Source: Thermoflexus hugenholtzii JAD2
GTDB lineage: Bacteria; Chloroflexota; Anaerolineae; Thermoflexales; Thermoflexaceae
Assembly (NCBI RefSeq): GCF_900187885.1
Contig: NZ_FYEK01000003.1
Span: 1-64,000 of the forward strand
Direction: 5' to 3'
Length of the DNA stretch: 64,000 nucleotides
Both the position numbers and the translations under genes were made by a program. The notes beneath the pieces were generated by a model. It ran no database searches. It saw nothing but the letters and a program-made list of their open reading frames with translations, and was not told where the DNA came from. Below, piece by piece: positions 16,286-24,557 of the stretch (position 1 is the first letter of the stretch; the number at the start of each line of letters is the position of its first letter).

Positions 16286-16783
16286 TCAGTAGTCATAGCC
16301 GTAATTCGATGGAGCGGGGGTCGGGGAGGGATAGGCGGACGGATCAGAAGGCGCCGCCTCCGAGCCCAGCTTCGGCTTCACGATGATGCGGCTGCGCATG
16401 CGGGTGTGGATGCTGCAGAAGTATTCATAGGTCCCCGGCTGCTGGAAGGTGAAGCGGAAGGAGTCCCCCGGGCGGAGGCAGCCGGAGTCGAAGGCCCCCG
16501 CCGGATATCCCGGCGTCCCGCTGGTGACGGTGTGCGGAATGCTATCCTCCCCGTTGACCCACTCGACGGTCGTGCCTACCTCGACCTCCAGCTCCGCCGG
16601 CTGGAAGGCGAAGTTCCGAATGGTGACCTGGGTCCCCTGAGCGGCCGGGCTCGGCGAGGGTGGGGGCGCCGTCGTGGGGGTCGGAGGGGCTGGGGCCGTG
16701 GGCGTGGGGGAAGCCGCAGGCGCGGCGCAGGCGGCCAGCGCCAGGCCGATCGTCAGGATGAGGATCCTTCGATCCCGAGACAT
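16286..16783 (-). CDS. Cupredoxin-domain lipoprotein
   Basis: 165 aa from the ATG behind GCAGGAGGTGCGAG. The N terminus is a lipoprotein signal (ILTIGLALAACAAP; lipobox LAAC, Cys about 19), then a Pro/Thr/Ala linker, then a plastocyanin-like domain (VTIRNFAFQPAELEVEVGTTVEWVN). Copper ligands are all present: His in DSIPHTV and Cys-His-Met in YFCSIHTRM. A Tyr-rich tail (SNYGYDY) ends it. It is an outer-face electron carrier or copper-binding protein; a donor to a terminal oxidase is possible but no such genes are near. Confidence 0.9.
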   Translation of the reverse strand: MSRDRRILILTIGLALAACAAPAASPTPTAPAPPTPTTAPPPSPSPAAQGTQVTIRNFAFQPAELEVEVGTTVEWVNGEDSIPHTVTSGTPGYPAGAFDSGCLRPGDSFRFTFQQPGTYEYFCSIHTRMRSRIIVKPKLGSEAAPSDPSAYPSPTPAPSNYGYDY

Positions 16784-16884
16784 CTCGCACCTCCTGCGCA
16801 TGGGATGCGGAGAGCCGAGGCATGCCGCAACGCCCTCGCTCTCCGTGATAGAGATACGCAGCGCGCAGGAGGCCGGATGGCCGG

Positions 16885-17700
16885 TTAAGCAGGAGGAGGC
16901 TGGCAGACGGGACAGCAATAGGTGCTCCGGCCCTGCAGGAGGAGCCGGGCGATGGGAGTCTGGCAGCGCGGGCAGGGTTGTCCGGCCCGGCCGTAAACCC
17001 GCAGATAGCGCTGATGGGCCCCGGCCTTCCCGTCCGGCCGGCGATACCACTGGATGGTGGTCCCGTGGTGGCGCAGCCCGGCGCGGAGGGCGGCCCGGAG
17101 GCTCGCCCACAGGCGTCGGATCTCCGCGGGGCTTAGGGAGGAGGCCGGCCGCATGGGGTGCAGGCGGGCCCGCCAGAGGGCTTCGTCGGCATAGATGTTG
17201 CCGACCCCGGCGATCACCCGCTGATCCAGGAGCAGGGCCTTGAGACGGCCGCGCCGCCCGGATAGCCGCCGGGCGAGATCCTCGGGCCCGAAGTCGGGAT
17301 CCAGGGGCTCCGGCCCCAGAGCGCTAAGGATGACCTCCGGGTCTTGAACCCAGTAAAGACGCCCGAACTTGCGGACGTCGCTGAACCGGAGGATCCGCCC
17401 GTCATCTAGGATGAAATCGGCCCGCGCGTGGGCGTCCGGCTCCGGGCGGGAGAGCAGGAAGAGACGGCCGGTCATCTTGAGGTGGATCAGCAACGCCCCC
17501 TGATCCAGGGCGAACCAGAGGAATTTGCCCCGCCGGCGCAGGGACCGAATGGTTTGTCCACGGATCCGCTGCGCGAAAGCATGTGGGGAGGGGGTGGCCA
17601 CGCTGCGCGGCCAGCGCAGGATCACCCTCTCGATGCGGCGGCCGGTCACGCGAGGCTCCAGCTCGCGCACCAGCGTCTCAACTTCGGGAAGCTCGGGCAT
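16885..17700 (-). CDS. mutM: Formamidopyrimidine-DNA glycosylase
   Basis: 271 aa, full-length Fpg. The N terminus PELPEVETLVREL holds the catalytic Pro and Glu after Met removal; LIHLKMTGRL carries the conserved Lys; GIGNIYADEALW-type sequence appears as GVGNIYADEALWRARLHP; and the C-terminal zinc finger is CPRCQTPI...CCPVCQ. It excises 8-oxoguanine and formamidopyrimidines and nicks the strand. It is 18 bp downstream of the cyclodeaminase-family gene. Confidence 0.96.
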   Translation of the reverse strand: MPELPEVETLVRELEPRVTGRRIERVILRWPRSVATPSPHAFAQRIRGQTIRSLRRRGKFLWFALDQGALLIHLKMTGRLFLLSRPEPDAHARADFILDDGRILRFSDVRKFGRLYWVQDPEVILSALGPEPLDPDFGPEDLARRLSGRRGRLKALLLDQRVIAGVGNIYADEALWRARLHPMRPASSLSPAEIRRLWASLRAALRAGLRHHGTTIQWYRRPDGKAGAHQRYLRVYGRAGQPCPRCQTPIARLLLQGRSTYCCPVCQPPPA

Positions 17701-17718
17701 GGCGTTCCGCGCTCCTTC

Positions 17719-18690
17719 TCAATCGGGCAGGAGGTCCTCCAGGAACCGGATGCGCTCCCCGGCTCCCTGGGCGCGGGCGCGCTCATAGGCCACGGCGGCG
17801 ACGGCGATGTCCTCCAGGGCGACGCCCAGGGATTTGAACAGGGTGATCTGCTCCGGATGCGCACGACTCACCCGACCGGCGACCACGTCCCTCAACTCGT
17901 AAACCCGCTCCCACTGCAGACGCCCCCGCTCCAGGGGTTCCAGGAAGTCCCCCGCCTCGATCTGCCCCTGCGCTCTGGAGTCGATGACGATGAGATCCGC
18001 CCGGGCGATGGCCTCCTCATCCAGCTCGCGGCGGAGGAGGGCGTTGGATCCGGCGGCGTTGAGGTGGACCCCGGGGCGCAGCCAGGCTCCCCGGAGCACC
18101 GGCTCCCGAGCGGAGGTGATGGTGATGAGGATGTCCGCGCCCTCGACGGCCGCCTCCGGGCGCTCCACGGCCTGCACCGGGATCCCCAGGGTTTCGCGCA
18201 TGCGATGGGCGAAGGCGGCGCGGCGCTCGGGCGTGGGACTGTAGACCCGGGCCTCGGCGATCGATCGGACGGCGCAGACGGCCATCAGCTGCGTGGCGGC
18301 CTGGCGGCCGGCCCCGATCATCCCCACCACGCGGGCGTCGGGGCGGGCGAGGGAGCGGGTGGCCAGGCCGGTGGCCGCCCCAGTGCGCAGACGGCCCAGG
18401 CGGTCGGCCTCGATGATCGCGAGCAGCTCGCCGCTCTCCGCGTGGAAGAGCAGCACCACGAAGCGCGTCTGCCCACCCACCGCCGTGTAGGCCTTAAGGC
18501 CCACGTAGCCGGACTCGAGATCGCCCGCCGCCATCACGTGGAGCGTTCCGCCGGGCCAGCGGACTCGCTGGCGGGGCAGGTTGACGGCGCGGCCTTCCGC
18601 CTGGGCCCGGAACGTCCGCTCCAGGGCCTCGATGGCGTCACCGACGGACAGCAGGGCCTGCACCTCTTCCTCGCGCAGCAAAAGGGGCAT
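17719..18690 (-). CDS. Ornithine cyclodeaminase / mu-crystallin family protein
   Basis: 323 aa, the usual length. The NAD-binding Rossmann motif is VVGMIGAGRQAATQL, preceded by EADRLGRLRTGAATGLATRSLA, where R and T residues bind the substrate carboxylate. LHVMAAGDLESGYVGLKAYT matches the catalytic Lys region. Members include ornithine cyclodeaminase, alanine dehydrogenase and imine reductases; the substrate is not determined by the sequence. The chosen ATG gives MPLLLREEEVQALL, the normal family start; the longer frame would add 20 atypical residues. Confidence 0.9.
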   Translation of the reverse strand: MPLLLREEEVQALLSVGDAIEALERTFRAQAEGRAVNLPRQRVRWPGGTLHVMAAGDLESGYVGLKAYTAVGGQTRFVVLLFHAESGELLAIIEADRLGRLRTGAATGLATRSLARPDARVVGMIGAGRQAATQLMAVCAVRSIAEARVYSPTPERRAAFAHRMRETLGIPVQAVERPEAAVEGADILITITSAREPVLRGAWLRPGVHLNAAGSNALLRRELDEEAIARADLIVIDSRAQGQIEAGDFLEPLERGRLQWERVYELRDVVAGRVSRAHPEQITLFKSLGVALEDIAVAAVAYERARAQGAGERIRFLEDLLPD

Positions 18691-18784
18691 CCCGGGTGCT
18701 CCGCCGTGAGGATGCAACAGGGACTGCGGAAGCGGCCTTCCACCTCTCATTCCCGTTGCTGGATATCCGCCGGCCCACTCATCC

Positions 18785-18813
18785 TTGACGGTCCGGCGGA
18801 GGCTTTTTATAAT
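18785..18813 (+). promoter_or_regulatory. Promoter of tRNA-Asn
   Basis: TTGACG and TATAAT are 17 bases apart, placing the start about five bases before the mature tRNA. Confidence 0.8.
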
Positions 18814-18824
18814 TTTAGTGACCT

Positions 18825-18897
18825 TCCCCGGTAGCTCAACAGGCAGAGCAGCCGGCTGTTAACCGGCGGGTTGGAGGTTCGAGTCCTCCCCGGGGAG
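18825..18897 (+). tRNA. tRNA-Asn (GTT)
   Basis: 73 nt cloverleaf. The 7-bp acceptor stem TCCCCGG/CCGGGGA, the anticodon stem GCCGG/CCGGC with loop CTGTTAA (anticodon GTT at 18858-18860), and the T arm GGAGG-TTCGAGT-CCTCC are all intact. The discriminator is G and CCA is not encoded. Confidence 0.96.
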
Positions 18898-18900
18898 CAG

Positions 18901-18926
18901 GGCCGCCGTCGTGGCGGCCTTTTTTG
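18901..18926 (+). terminator. Terminator of tRNA-Asn
   Basis: GGCCGCC-GTCGT-GGCGGCC followed by TTTTTT, three bases after the tRNA. Confidence 0.85.
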
Positions 18927-18947
18927 TTCAGCGCGAGGGAGGGGCCT

Positions 18948-19112
18948 GTGGCTTCCGATGAAGTTTTCGCGGCCGCCTGCGAAGATCCAGAGGGGATCCC
19001 TTTGTCCCTGAAGGACGATCGGTGTGAGATCTGCGGCTCCCCGATGGTGGAGATCCACTGCAAGCTGCGTTGTCCCAACTGCGGCCGGATGCGGGATTGT
19101 TCGGACCCGTGA
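18948..19112 (+). CDS. Small zinc-ribbon protein (54 aa)
   Basis: A GTG start is preceded by GAGGGAGGGGCCT. The C-terminal half has two CxxC-type pairs, CEICGSPMVEIHCKLRCPNCGRMRDCSDP region, giving CEIC, a lone Cys, CPNC and a final RDCSDP. This small ribbon recurs as a stand-alone protein in Chloroflexota and Cyanobacteria; its function is unknown. A TTG a few codons upstream lies in the T-run of the tRNA terminator and is unlikely to be used. Confidence 0.72.
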   Translation: MASDEVFAAACEDPEGIPLSLKDDRCEICGSPMVEIHCKLRCPNCGRMRDCSDP

Positions 19113-19127
19113 GGGACGGGGCGGCTT

Positions 19128-20270
19128 TCAGGGGAGAGGGAGTGGAAGGGGATGCGGCAGCCGGCGTCCGTGGAGGAGGAGGAACGGCGCGGCCCGACGG
19201 AGGGAGACGCCCAGGGCGCTCAAGTGCTCCGGCTGGCTCAGGTGGCCTTCCCGTCGGGCGCGGAGGATGGCCCGTGCGGCCTTCGGCCCGATCCCCGGCA
19301 CGCGGATCAGCTCCTCATATGAGGCCCGCAGGATCTCCACCGGACGTTCCCGGAGGGCCCGCCGGGCCCACGCCAGCTTAGGGTCTTCGTCCAGAGGCAG
19401 GTTCCCCTGCTCATCGAAGGGCAGTTCCTCCAGCCGGAACCCATACATCCGCAGGAGCCATTCCGCCTGATAGAGGCGCTGGGCCCGTTGCGGTGGAGCG
19501 GGCGGAAGACCCTCGAGCGGGGTGTCTGGCACAGGATGGAAGGGGGAGAAGTAGGCCCGGGCCAGGCCGATCTCCCGATGCAGCCGGGCCACGGTCTCCA
19601 GCAGCTCCCGATCGCTCTCCCCAGCGGCGCCCACCACGAACTGAGTAGTCAGCGAAGGCCAGCGTCCGGACCAGGTTCCGGCCGGTATCTCCTCCCGGCG
19701 GATCCGCCCGGCGGTCGTCAGCGCCGCCTCCAGCTCGGCGGCGAAGGCCTTGTGAGGGGCCAGGCGGGCCAGTCGCTCGGGGTTGGGCGCCTCCAGGTTG
19801 ATGGAGACCCGGTCCGCCCATCGCATGGCCTCCCGGATCTGATCCGGCTCGGCCCCCGGCATCAGCTTCAGGTGAATGTAACCCCGGTAGCCATAGCGCC
19901 GGCGGAGCAGCTCCACCGTGGCCAGCAGACGATCCTGTGTGCGAACACCTCCGCCGATGATCCCCGAGCTCAGGAACAGGCCGTCCACCAACCCGCGCCG
20001 GTGCATCTCCGCGAAGAGGCGGGCGAGCTCGTCGGGCCGGAAGGTGGCGCGGCGGAAGGAGCGGCCGGCGCGGAAGGGGCAATAGAAGCAATCCCGCTCG
20101 CACGCGGAGGTCAGCAGGATCTTCAGCAGGCGGACCGGGCGCCCGGAGGCCCGGGCCTCGTAGATGCAATCCATCACAGGTTCCGGCGTCCGCCCGCTCG
20201 GGCCGGTCTCCTCGGCGGGCTCCCAGCGCGCGGCCTGGGTCAGCCATCGCCATCGGGTCTCGATGTCCAT
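19128..20270 (-). CDS. Radical SAM protein, putative DNA modification/repair (UDG-linked family), with C-terminal HhH
   Basis: 380 aa. The radical SAM cluster motif is CERDCFYCPF (C-x3-C-x2-C) near residue 57-64, with GRSFRR and GLFLSSGI following. The C terminus (about residues 325-360) has a helix-hairpin-helix motif IRVPGIGPKAARAILRARR, typical of DNA-binding proteins. The arrangement fits the family of radical SAM proteins that co-occur with a UDG-like partner; a family 4 UDG is encoded about 4 kb away on the other strand. A 5'-deoxyadenosyl radical reaction on DNA or nucleotides is inferred, the substrate unknown. Confidence 0.85.
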   Translation of the reverse strand: MDIETRWRWLTQAARWEPAEETGPSGRTPEPVMDCIYEARASGRPVRLLKILLTSACERDCFYCPFRAGRSFRRATFRPDELARLFAEMHRRGLVDGLFLSSGIIGGGVRTQDRLLATVELLRRRYGYRGYIHLKLMPGAEPDQIREAMRWADRVSINLEAPNPERLARLAPHKAFAAELEAALTTAGRIRREEIPAGTWSGRWPSLTTQFVVGAAGESDRELLETVARLHREIGLARAYFSPFHPVPDTPLEGLPPAPPQRAQRLYQAEWLLRMYGFRLEELPFDEQGNLPLDEDPKLAWARRALRERPVEILRASYEELIRVPGIGPKAARAILRARREGHLSQPEHLSALGVSLRRAAPFLLLHGRRLPHPLPLPLP

Positions 20271-20295
20271 TGGGGCTCCTTCGTGCGCGGGGCGC

Positions 20296-20772
20296 TCAAG
20301 GGCGGCCGGAGGCCGGGGCCGGCTCCCGGAGATAGGTCCGCTCGATCTCCGCGACCTGGGCCAGACAGGCGTCGTCCTCCGGGTTGGGGATATAGCGGGT
20401 GCTGAACCAGGCCTCCAGGATCTCTTTGGCGACGGCTTCGGAGGCCCGCCGGAGGCTCATGCACAGGATGTTGGCGTTGTTCCAGAGGCGTGCCCCCCGC
20501 GCGGTCTCGGCGTCGTCGCACAGCGCCGCGCGGATCCCGGGCACCTTGTTGGCGGCGATGCTCACGCCGGTGCCGGTCCAGCAGAACAGGATGCCCTCGT
20601 CGGCCTCGCCCCGGGCCACCTTCTCCGCCACGATGCGGGCCACCTCCGACCAGGAGCGCTTCTCGCCGGCCAGCGGGCCCACCGGCTCCACCTCAAACCC
20701 ACGGCGGCGCAGCTCCTCCAGGACCACATCCGTCAGATGGGTGCGCTCATCGCTTCCCACAACGATCCGCAT
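20296..20772 (-). CDS. RpiB/LacA/LacB family sugar-phosphate isomerase
   Basis: 158 aa from the ATG behind CAAGGAGGGGATCTC. RpiB features: IVVGSDE at the N terminus, then ILFCWTGTGVSIAANKVPGIRAALCDDAETA, in which the Cys of FCWTGTG is the catalytic base, and later NNANILCMSLR. The CWTGTG variant replaces the more usual CGTGIG, so this is more likely a divergent ribose-5-phosphate or other aldose-ketose isomerase. It lies between a small unknown gene and the radical SAM gene, 25-68 bp apart, probably one transcript. Confidence 0.85.
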   Translation of the reverse strand: MRIVVGSDERTHLTDVVLEELRRRGFEVEPVGPLAGEKRSWSEVARIVAEKVARGEADEGILFCWTGTGVSIAANKVPGIRAALCDDAETARGARLWNNANILCMSLRRASEAVAKEILEAWFSTRYIPNPEDDACLAQVAEIERTYLREPAPASGRP

Positions 20773-20840
20773 GAGATCCCCTCCTTGCCTCCGGATCATT
20801 CCGTTGCGATCTCCGGCCCCCCGGGCCACTCTGGGGCCCC

Positions 20841-21173
20841 TCACTCCGGGCATTCGTGCTGGATCCCCTCGATCCATGTGATCACCCGCTGAAGCAGCGG
20901 GGCCTCCAGAGTCCATGCGCTCAGACGCGCCCGGGGTTCCAGATAGGCGTCCAGGATCCATATGGCGGGGCCCTCCGGGGCCAGCGCCGCCAGCCCGGTC
21001 GGGCCCCCGGCGGGAGTCCACACGAAGAGGGCCGCCCCGACCTGGGCGAGGGGCCCGGCGGCTTCCTCCCACCAGCCCAGGCGCTCCGGGATGGGGTCCG
21101 GCTCGATGGCCACCACGAGGGGCCCCCGATGGCGGTAGGGTTGGAGGGCCTGGAACACGATCCGGGGATCCAT
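20841..21173 (-). CDS. Hypothetical protein (110 aa)
   Basis: The ATG follows CAGAGGAGGCGACC. The protein is soluble, without Cys clusters or membrane helices; it alternates short hydrophobic strands with Pro/Gly (GPLVVAIEPDPIPERLGWW, AALFVWTPAGG, AIWILDAYLEP), which suggests a small alpha/beta fold. No family recognised. It is the first gene of a likely operon with the RpiB-like isomerase, behind a good promoter. Confidence 0.6.
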   Translation of the reverse strand: MDPRIVFQALQPYRHRGPLVVAIEPDPIPERLGWWEEAAGPLAQVGAALFVWTPAGGPTGLAALAPEGPAIWILDAYLEPRARLSAWTLEAPLLQRVITWIEGIQHECPE

Positions 21174-21192
21174 GGTCGCCTCCTCTGGTTTG

Positions 21193-21221
21193 ATTATACG
21201 GAGCGAAGGGATGGCTGTCGA
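21193..21221 (-). promoter_or_regulatory. Promoter of the small protein/rpiB-like/radical SAM run
   Basis: Minus strand TCGACA and TATAAT, 17 bases apart; transcription should begin about 10-15 bases before the GGAGG site of the first gene. Confidence 0.65.
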
Positions 21222-21320
21222 AGGACGCGCTTCGGGATGCGGAGGGATTCGCCGGGGATCTGATTTATGGAGTAACATAGCGAAGGTGAAGCTGCCAGGC
21301 CGCAGGTAGGAGACAGCGCG

Positions 21321-24300
21321 ATGCGGATGAGCTTCGGGGTCCTCCCTGGGAACCTCGTGGGGCCAGGATCCGCATGGGGATGGGGATGGACGGCCATCGG
21401 CTTCCTGGTCCTCTTCGCGCTGTGGGGGCGGAGAGCGCAGGATCTGCGCGGGCTGCGCCGGGTGGACCCCTCCTCACTGGCGGGGTTCGCGCTGTTGGCC
21501 TTTCTCACCGCGCTGACGCCGGTGCTCTCATGGGAGCGCTTCTCCGGCCTCCCCTTCCGGGTGGGGTTCCCCCTTTTCCTCTGGCTTCCTTACCTCATCT
21601 GGGGAGGACAGCTGGGCCCCGGCGCGGTGGGGCTAATCGGTTTGCTGGCCGGGGCCGCGGCAGGGTTCCTACAGGACGGACGTTTCCTGCACCTCCCGTG
21701 GATCGTGGCTCTGGATGCCGCCCTCATCAGCGCGTTGCTGTTCCAGAACGATGTGGGGCGCCCCTTCCGCATCCTCCGGCAGCCGCTGGTCGCGGCCGGG
21801 ATCGGCTGGGCGGGATGGGGGCTCTTCCAGGCGATCTCATGGGGAGCGTTCTATCCCTCCTGGCCCGAGGCCCTGGATGGAATCTGGACCCTTACGGCCA
21901 CGGTGGCTCTTCCCTCCGGGGTCAGCGCGCTGATCTGCGGAGGTATCGCTCAGGTGTTGCATGCACGGTGGCCGGAGCGCTTCCGAACCCGCCAGCCTCC
22001 GCACTGGCCGGTTTACACCCATCGCATCCAGACTCGCTTTCTCGTCTTCTTCGGCCTCTGGATGAGCGTCCTGATCCTCGCCCTCTTCGGAGGGGTGGTC
22101 GCCCTGGCGATTCGGCAGGCCTATGAAGAGCGAACCCGGGCGCTGGACCGCGGGGTCCGGCGGGCCACGGAACAGTTGATGTATTTCCTCCACACGGGCG
22201 ACACCCTGCTGATGGATCTGGCGGCCCTGGGCATTCCTCCGGATGCGATGCCTGTCACGGTAGCATTGACCCTCCAGCGCTTCGTCCAGACGGGGCCGAT
22301 CTATCAGGCGGTGTTGTGGGTGGATGAGACAGGAGAGGTGCAGGCGGCGTATCCGGCCGAGGAGCGGTTGCGAGGGCTTTTGGTGCCGGAGCGGGCGGCC
22401 ATGGCCCAGGCCCGTCTTGCCCGATCGGTGGTGCACACGGAAGTGCATCGCCTGCCGGACGGGCAGGCCGGCCTCTCGTTCGTGGCCCCGCTGGCGGGGG
22501 AGCCTGCGCGCGGCTTCCTGATCGGCCGCGTGCGGGTGGCCCAGCATCCGGCCCTCCGGGAGGTCTTGGCCTCGCTCTCGGAAATCGCGCCGGCCGGCCA
22601 GGGGTTCGTGGTGGATCGGGAGGGGCGGATTCTCATGCATCCCGAGGCGGAGGCCCTTCTGGATCTGTTCCCGCTCCCCGCGGCGCTCCCTGCTGGGACG
22701 CTGGTGCAGCCCATCATTTCTCCCTCCGGGACTGTGGAGGAGGTGCTCCTCCGGCGGCTTCCGGGCACCGATTGGTGGGCGGTGATCCGGTATCCCCGGG
22801 CCGCCCTCATCCGGCGGGCGGCGGAGCGGGCGCTTCCCGCCGGGGGGATCCTGCTGGGGTTCTCCCTCATCGGCGCGCTCCTTTTCGGCATCGTGAGCCG
22901 CCTTCTCGCCCGGCGGCTGGAGCGGCTGGCGAGGGCGGCCGGGCGCATGGCCGGCGGAGATCTGGAGGCTCCCATCCTGAGCGACGGGCCGGATGAGATC
23001 GGGCAGCTGGCGGAAGCGATGGAGCGCGCCCGGCACGGCCTGCGGGCTCGCATGGCCGATCTCTCTTTGCTTCTGGAGCTCAACAGGCGGCTGATGGAGG
23101 TGGAGGACCTGGCCCGGGGCCTTCCGGAGGTGGCCCGCGCCCTGGAGCGCGCCACTGCGGCGAACCTCGTCCGGCTCCTGCTCCCCGGCCCGGGTGGCTC
23201 CCTGCGGGTGTTCACCGCCGCCGGGGAGGTGCCGCCGGAGCCTCTGGATCATGCATGCTGGGAGCAGGTGGATGCACACACCGAGCCCGTGTGGATCGGC
23301 CCTGGGGTCCGCCCGGACGATCTCGCTCCTGCTCTCCGGTCGGAGCGCGCCCCTCGCGTCCTGGGAGTTTTCCCCATCCATCTCGGCGAGGAGCGAGTGG
23401 GGGCAGCGTGGTTGGCGTTTCCTTCCTCCCATCGGGCCGGTTCCTCGGAGCGACAGCTGATCCGTCTGATCCTGAGCCAGGCGGCGGTGTTCATCGCCCG
23501 GGCCCGTCTGTATGAGGCCATCACGGCCGAGCGGGAGCGACTCCGGGCCGTCCTGGAGTGCAGCCCGGATCCCTTAATGCTGGTGGACGCGCGGGGGAAC
23601 CTGCTCGATCTCAACCCGGCCGCCGAGCGCTTCCTGGGGACGCATGCCTCCAGGGCCCTGGGCCAGCCGCTCGCGGCGTTGCTCCGGGACGCCGAGCTGC
23701 TCGCCCTGCTCCAGGAGGGGGTCCCGCCCGGCCAGGTGCGGAGCCGGGAGCTTCACCGGGCGGACGGCCGCGTGCTGTGGGCGGGCCGCTATGACCTGCG
23801 GCTGCGGGACGGACGGGAGATCGGGCGGCTTCTGTTCCTCCGGGACATCACGCCGTTCAAGGCGCTGGATCGCCTGAAGTCCGACCTGATCGCCGCTATC
23901 TCCCATGATCTGCGTTCGCCCCTCACGTATATGCGGGGCTTCGTCACCATGCTCGGCATGGCCGGCCCGCTGACCTCCCGCCAGCAGGAGTATGTGGAGA
24001 AGATCATGGGCGGCATCGATCAGATGACCCGCATGATCGAGGACCTGATGGACCTGCGGCGGATCGAGGAGGGGATCGGCCAGCGCGGGATCTGCCGCCT
24101 GGGAGATCTGATCCGGGACGTGTTCCATGAATTCCAACCCCAGGCGATGGCGCGGGGGCTCCGCATGACTATGGAGGTGAAGGCCCCCGGGGTCGTCCAT
24201 GGAGATCCGGCGTGGCTGCGACGGGCGATCGCGAACCTGGTGGACAACGCCATCAAGTATACGCCGGAGGGGGGGACGATCACCATCGGGCTCGCCGAAG

Positions 24301-24557
24301 CCGGCGGGGAGGCGGTGATCTGGGTGCGGGACACGGGGATCGGCATCGCCCCGGGGGATCAGGCGCGCATCTTCGAGAAGTTCTACCGGGCGCGTCGGCA
24401 GGAGACGGCCCACGTGAAAGGAAGCGGCCTGGGGCTGGCCCTGGTGAAATCGATCGCCGAATGGCACGGCGGACGGGTCTGGGTGGAGAGCCGGCTGGGC
24501 CATGGGAGCACGTTCTATCTCGCGATCCCCCAGGCCCTTCCTTCGGATGCCCCTTAG
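21321..24557 (+). CDS. Large membrane sensor histidine kinase (multi-TM, Cache-like, HAMP, GAF-like, PAS)
   Basis: 1078 aa. From the N terminus: about six membrane helices (to about residue 215), another helix at about 234-260, an extracellular Cache-like domain (about 265-500), a helix at about 505-530, a HAMP domain (RLARAAGRMAGGDLEAPI, DEIGQLAEAMERA), a GAF-like segment (about 580-720), a PAS domain (VLECSPDPLMLVDARGNLLDLNPAAERFLG), and the kinase core with phospho-acceptor His in AISHDLRSPL (H861), N box NLVDNAIKYTP and G boxes DTGIGIAP and GSGLGLALVKSI. It autophosphorylates on an unknown signal. A TAGGAGA site precedes the ATG. It is convergent with, and overlaps, the stop of the next gene, probably its partner regulator. 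Confidence 0.9.
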   Translation: MRMSFGVLPGNLVGPGSAWGWGWTAIGFLVLFALWGRRAQDLRGLRRVDPSSLAGFALLAFLTALTPVLSWERFSGLPFRVGFPLFLWLPYLIWGGQLGPGAVGLIGLLAGAAAGFLQDGRFLHLPWIVALDAALISALLFQNDVGRPFRILRQPLVAAGIGWAGWGLFQAISWGAFYPSWPEALDGIWTLTATVALPSGVSALICGGIAQVLHARWPERFRTRQPPHWPVYTHRIQTRFLVFFGLWMSVLILALFGGVVALAIRQAYEERTRALDRGVRRATEQLMYFLHTGDTLLMDLAALGIPPDAMPVTVALTLQRFVQTGPIYQAVLWVDETGEVQAAYPAEERLRGLLVPERAAMAQARLARSVVHTEVHRLPDGQAGLSFVAPLAGEPARGFLIGRVRVAQHPALREVLASLSEIAPAGQGFVVDREGRILMHPEAEALLDLFPLPAALPAGTLVQPIISPSGTVEEVLLRRLPGTDWWAVIRYPRAALIRRAAERALPAGGILLGFSLIGALLFGIVSRLLARRLERLARAAGRMAGGDLEAPILSDGPDEIGQLAEAMERARHGLRARMADLSLLLELNRRLMEVEDLARGLPEVARALERATAANLVRLLLPGPGGSLRVFTAAGEVPPEPLDHACWEQVDAHTEPVWIGPGVRPDDLAPALRSERAPRVLGVFPIHLGEERVGAAWLAFPSSHRAGSSERQLIRLILSQAAVFIARARLYEAITAERERLRAVLECSPDPLMLVDARGNLLDLNPAAERFLGTHASRALGQPLAALLRDAELLALLQEGVPPGQVRSRELHRADGRVLWAGRYDLRLRDGREIGRLLFLRDITPFKALDRLKSDLIAAISHDLRSPLTYMRGFVTMLGMAGPLTSRQQEYVEKIMGGIDQMTRMIEDLMDLRRIEEGIGQRGICRLGDLIRDVFHEFQPQAMARGLRMTMEVKAPGVVHGDPAWLRRAIANLVDNAIKYTPEGGTITIGLAEAGGEAVIWVRDTGIGIAPGDQARIFEKFYRARRQETAHVKGSGLGLALVKSIAEWHGGRVWVESRLGHGSTFYLAIPQALPSDAP

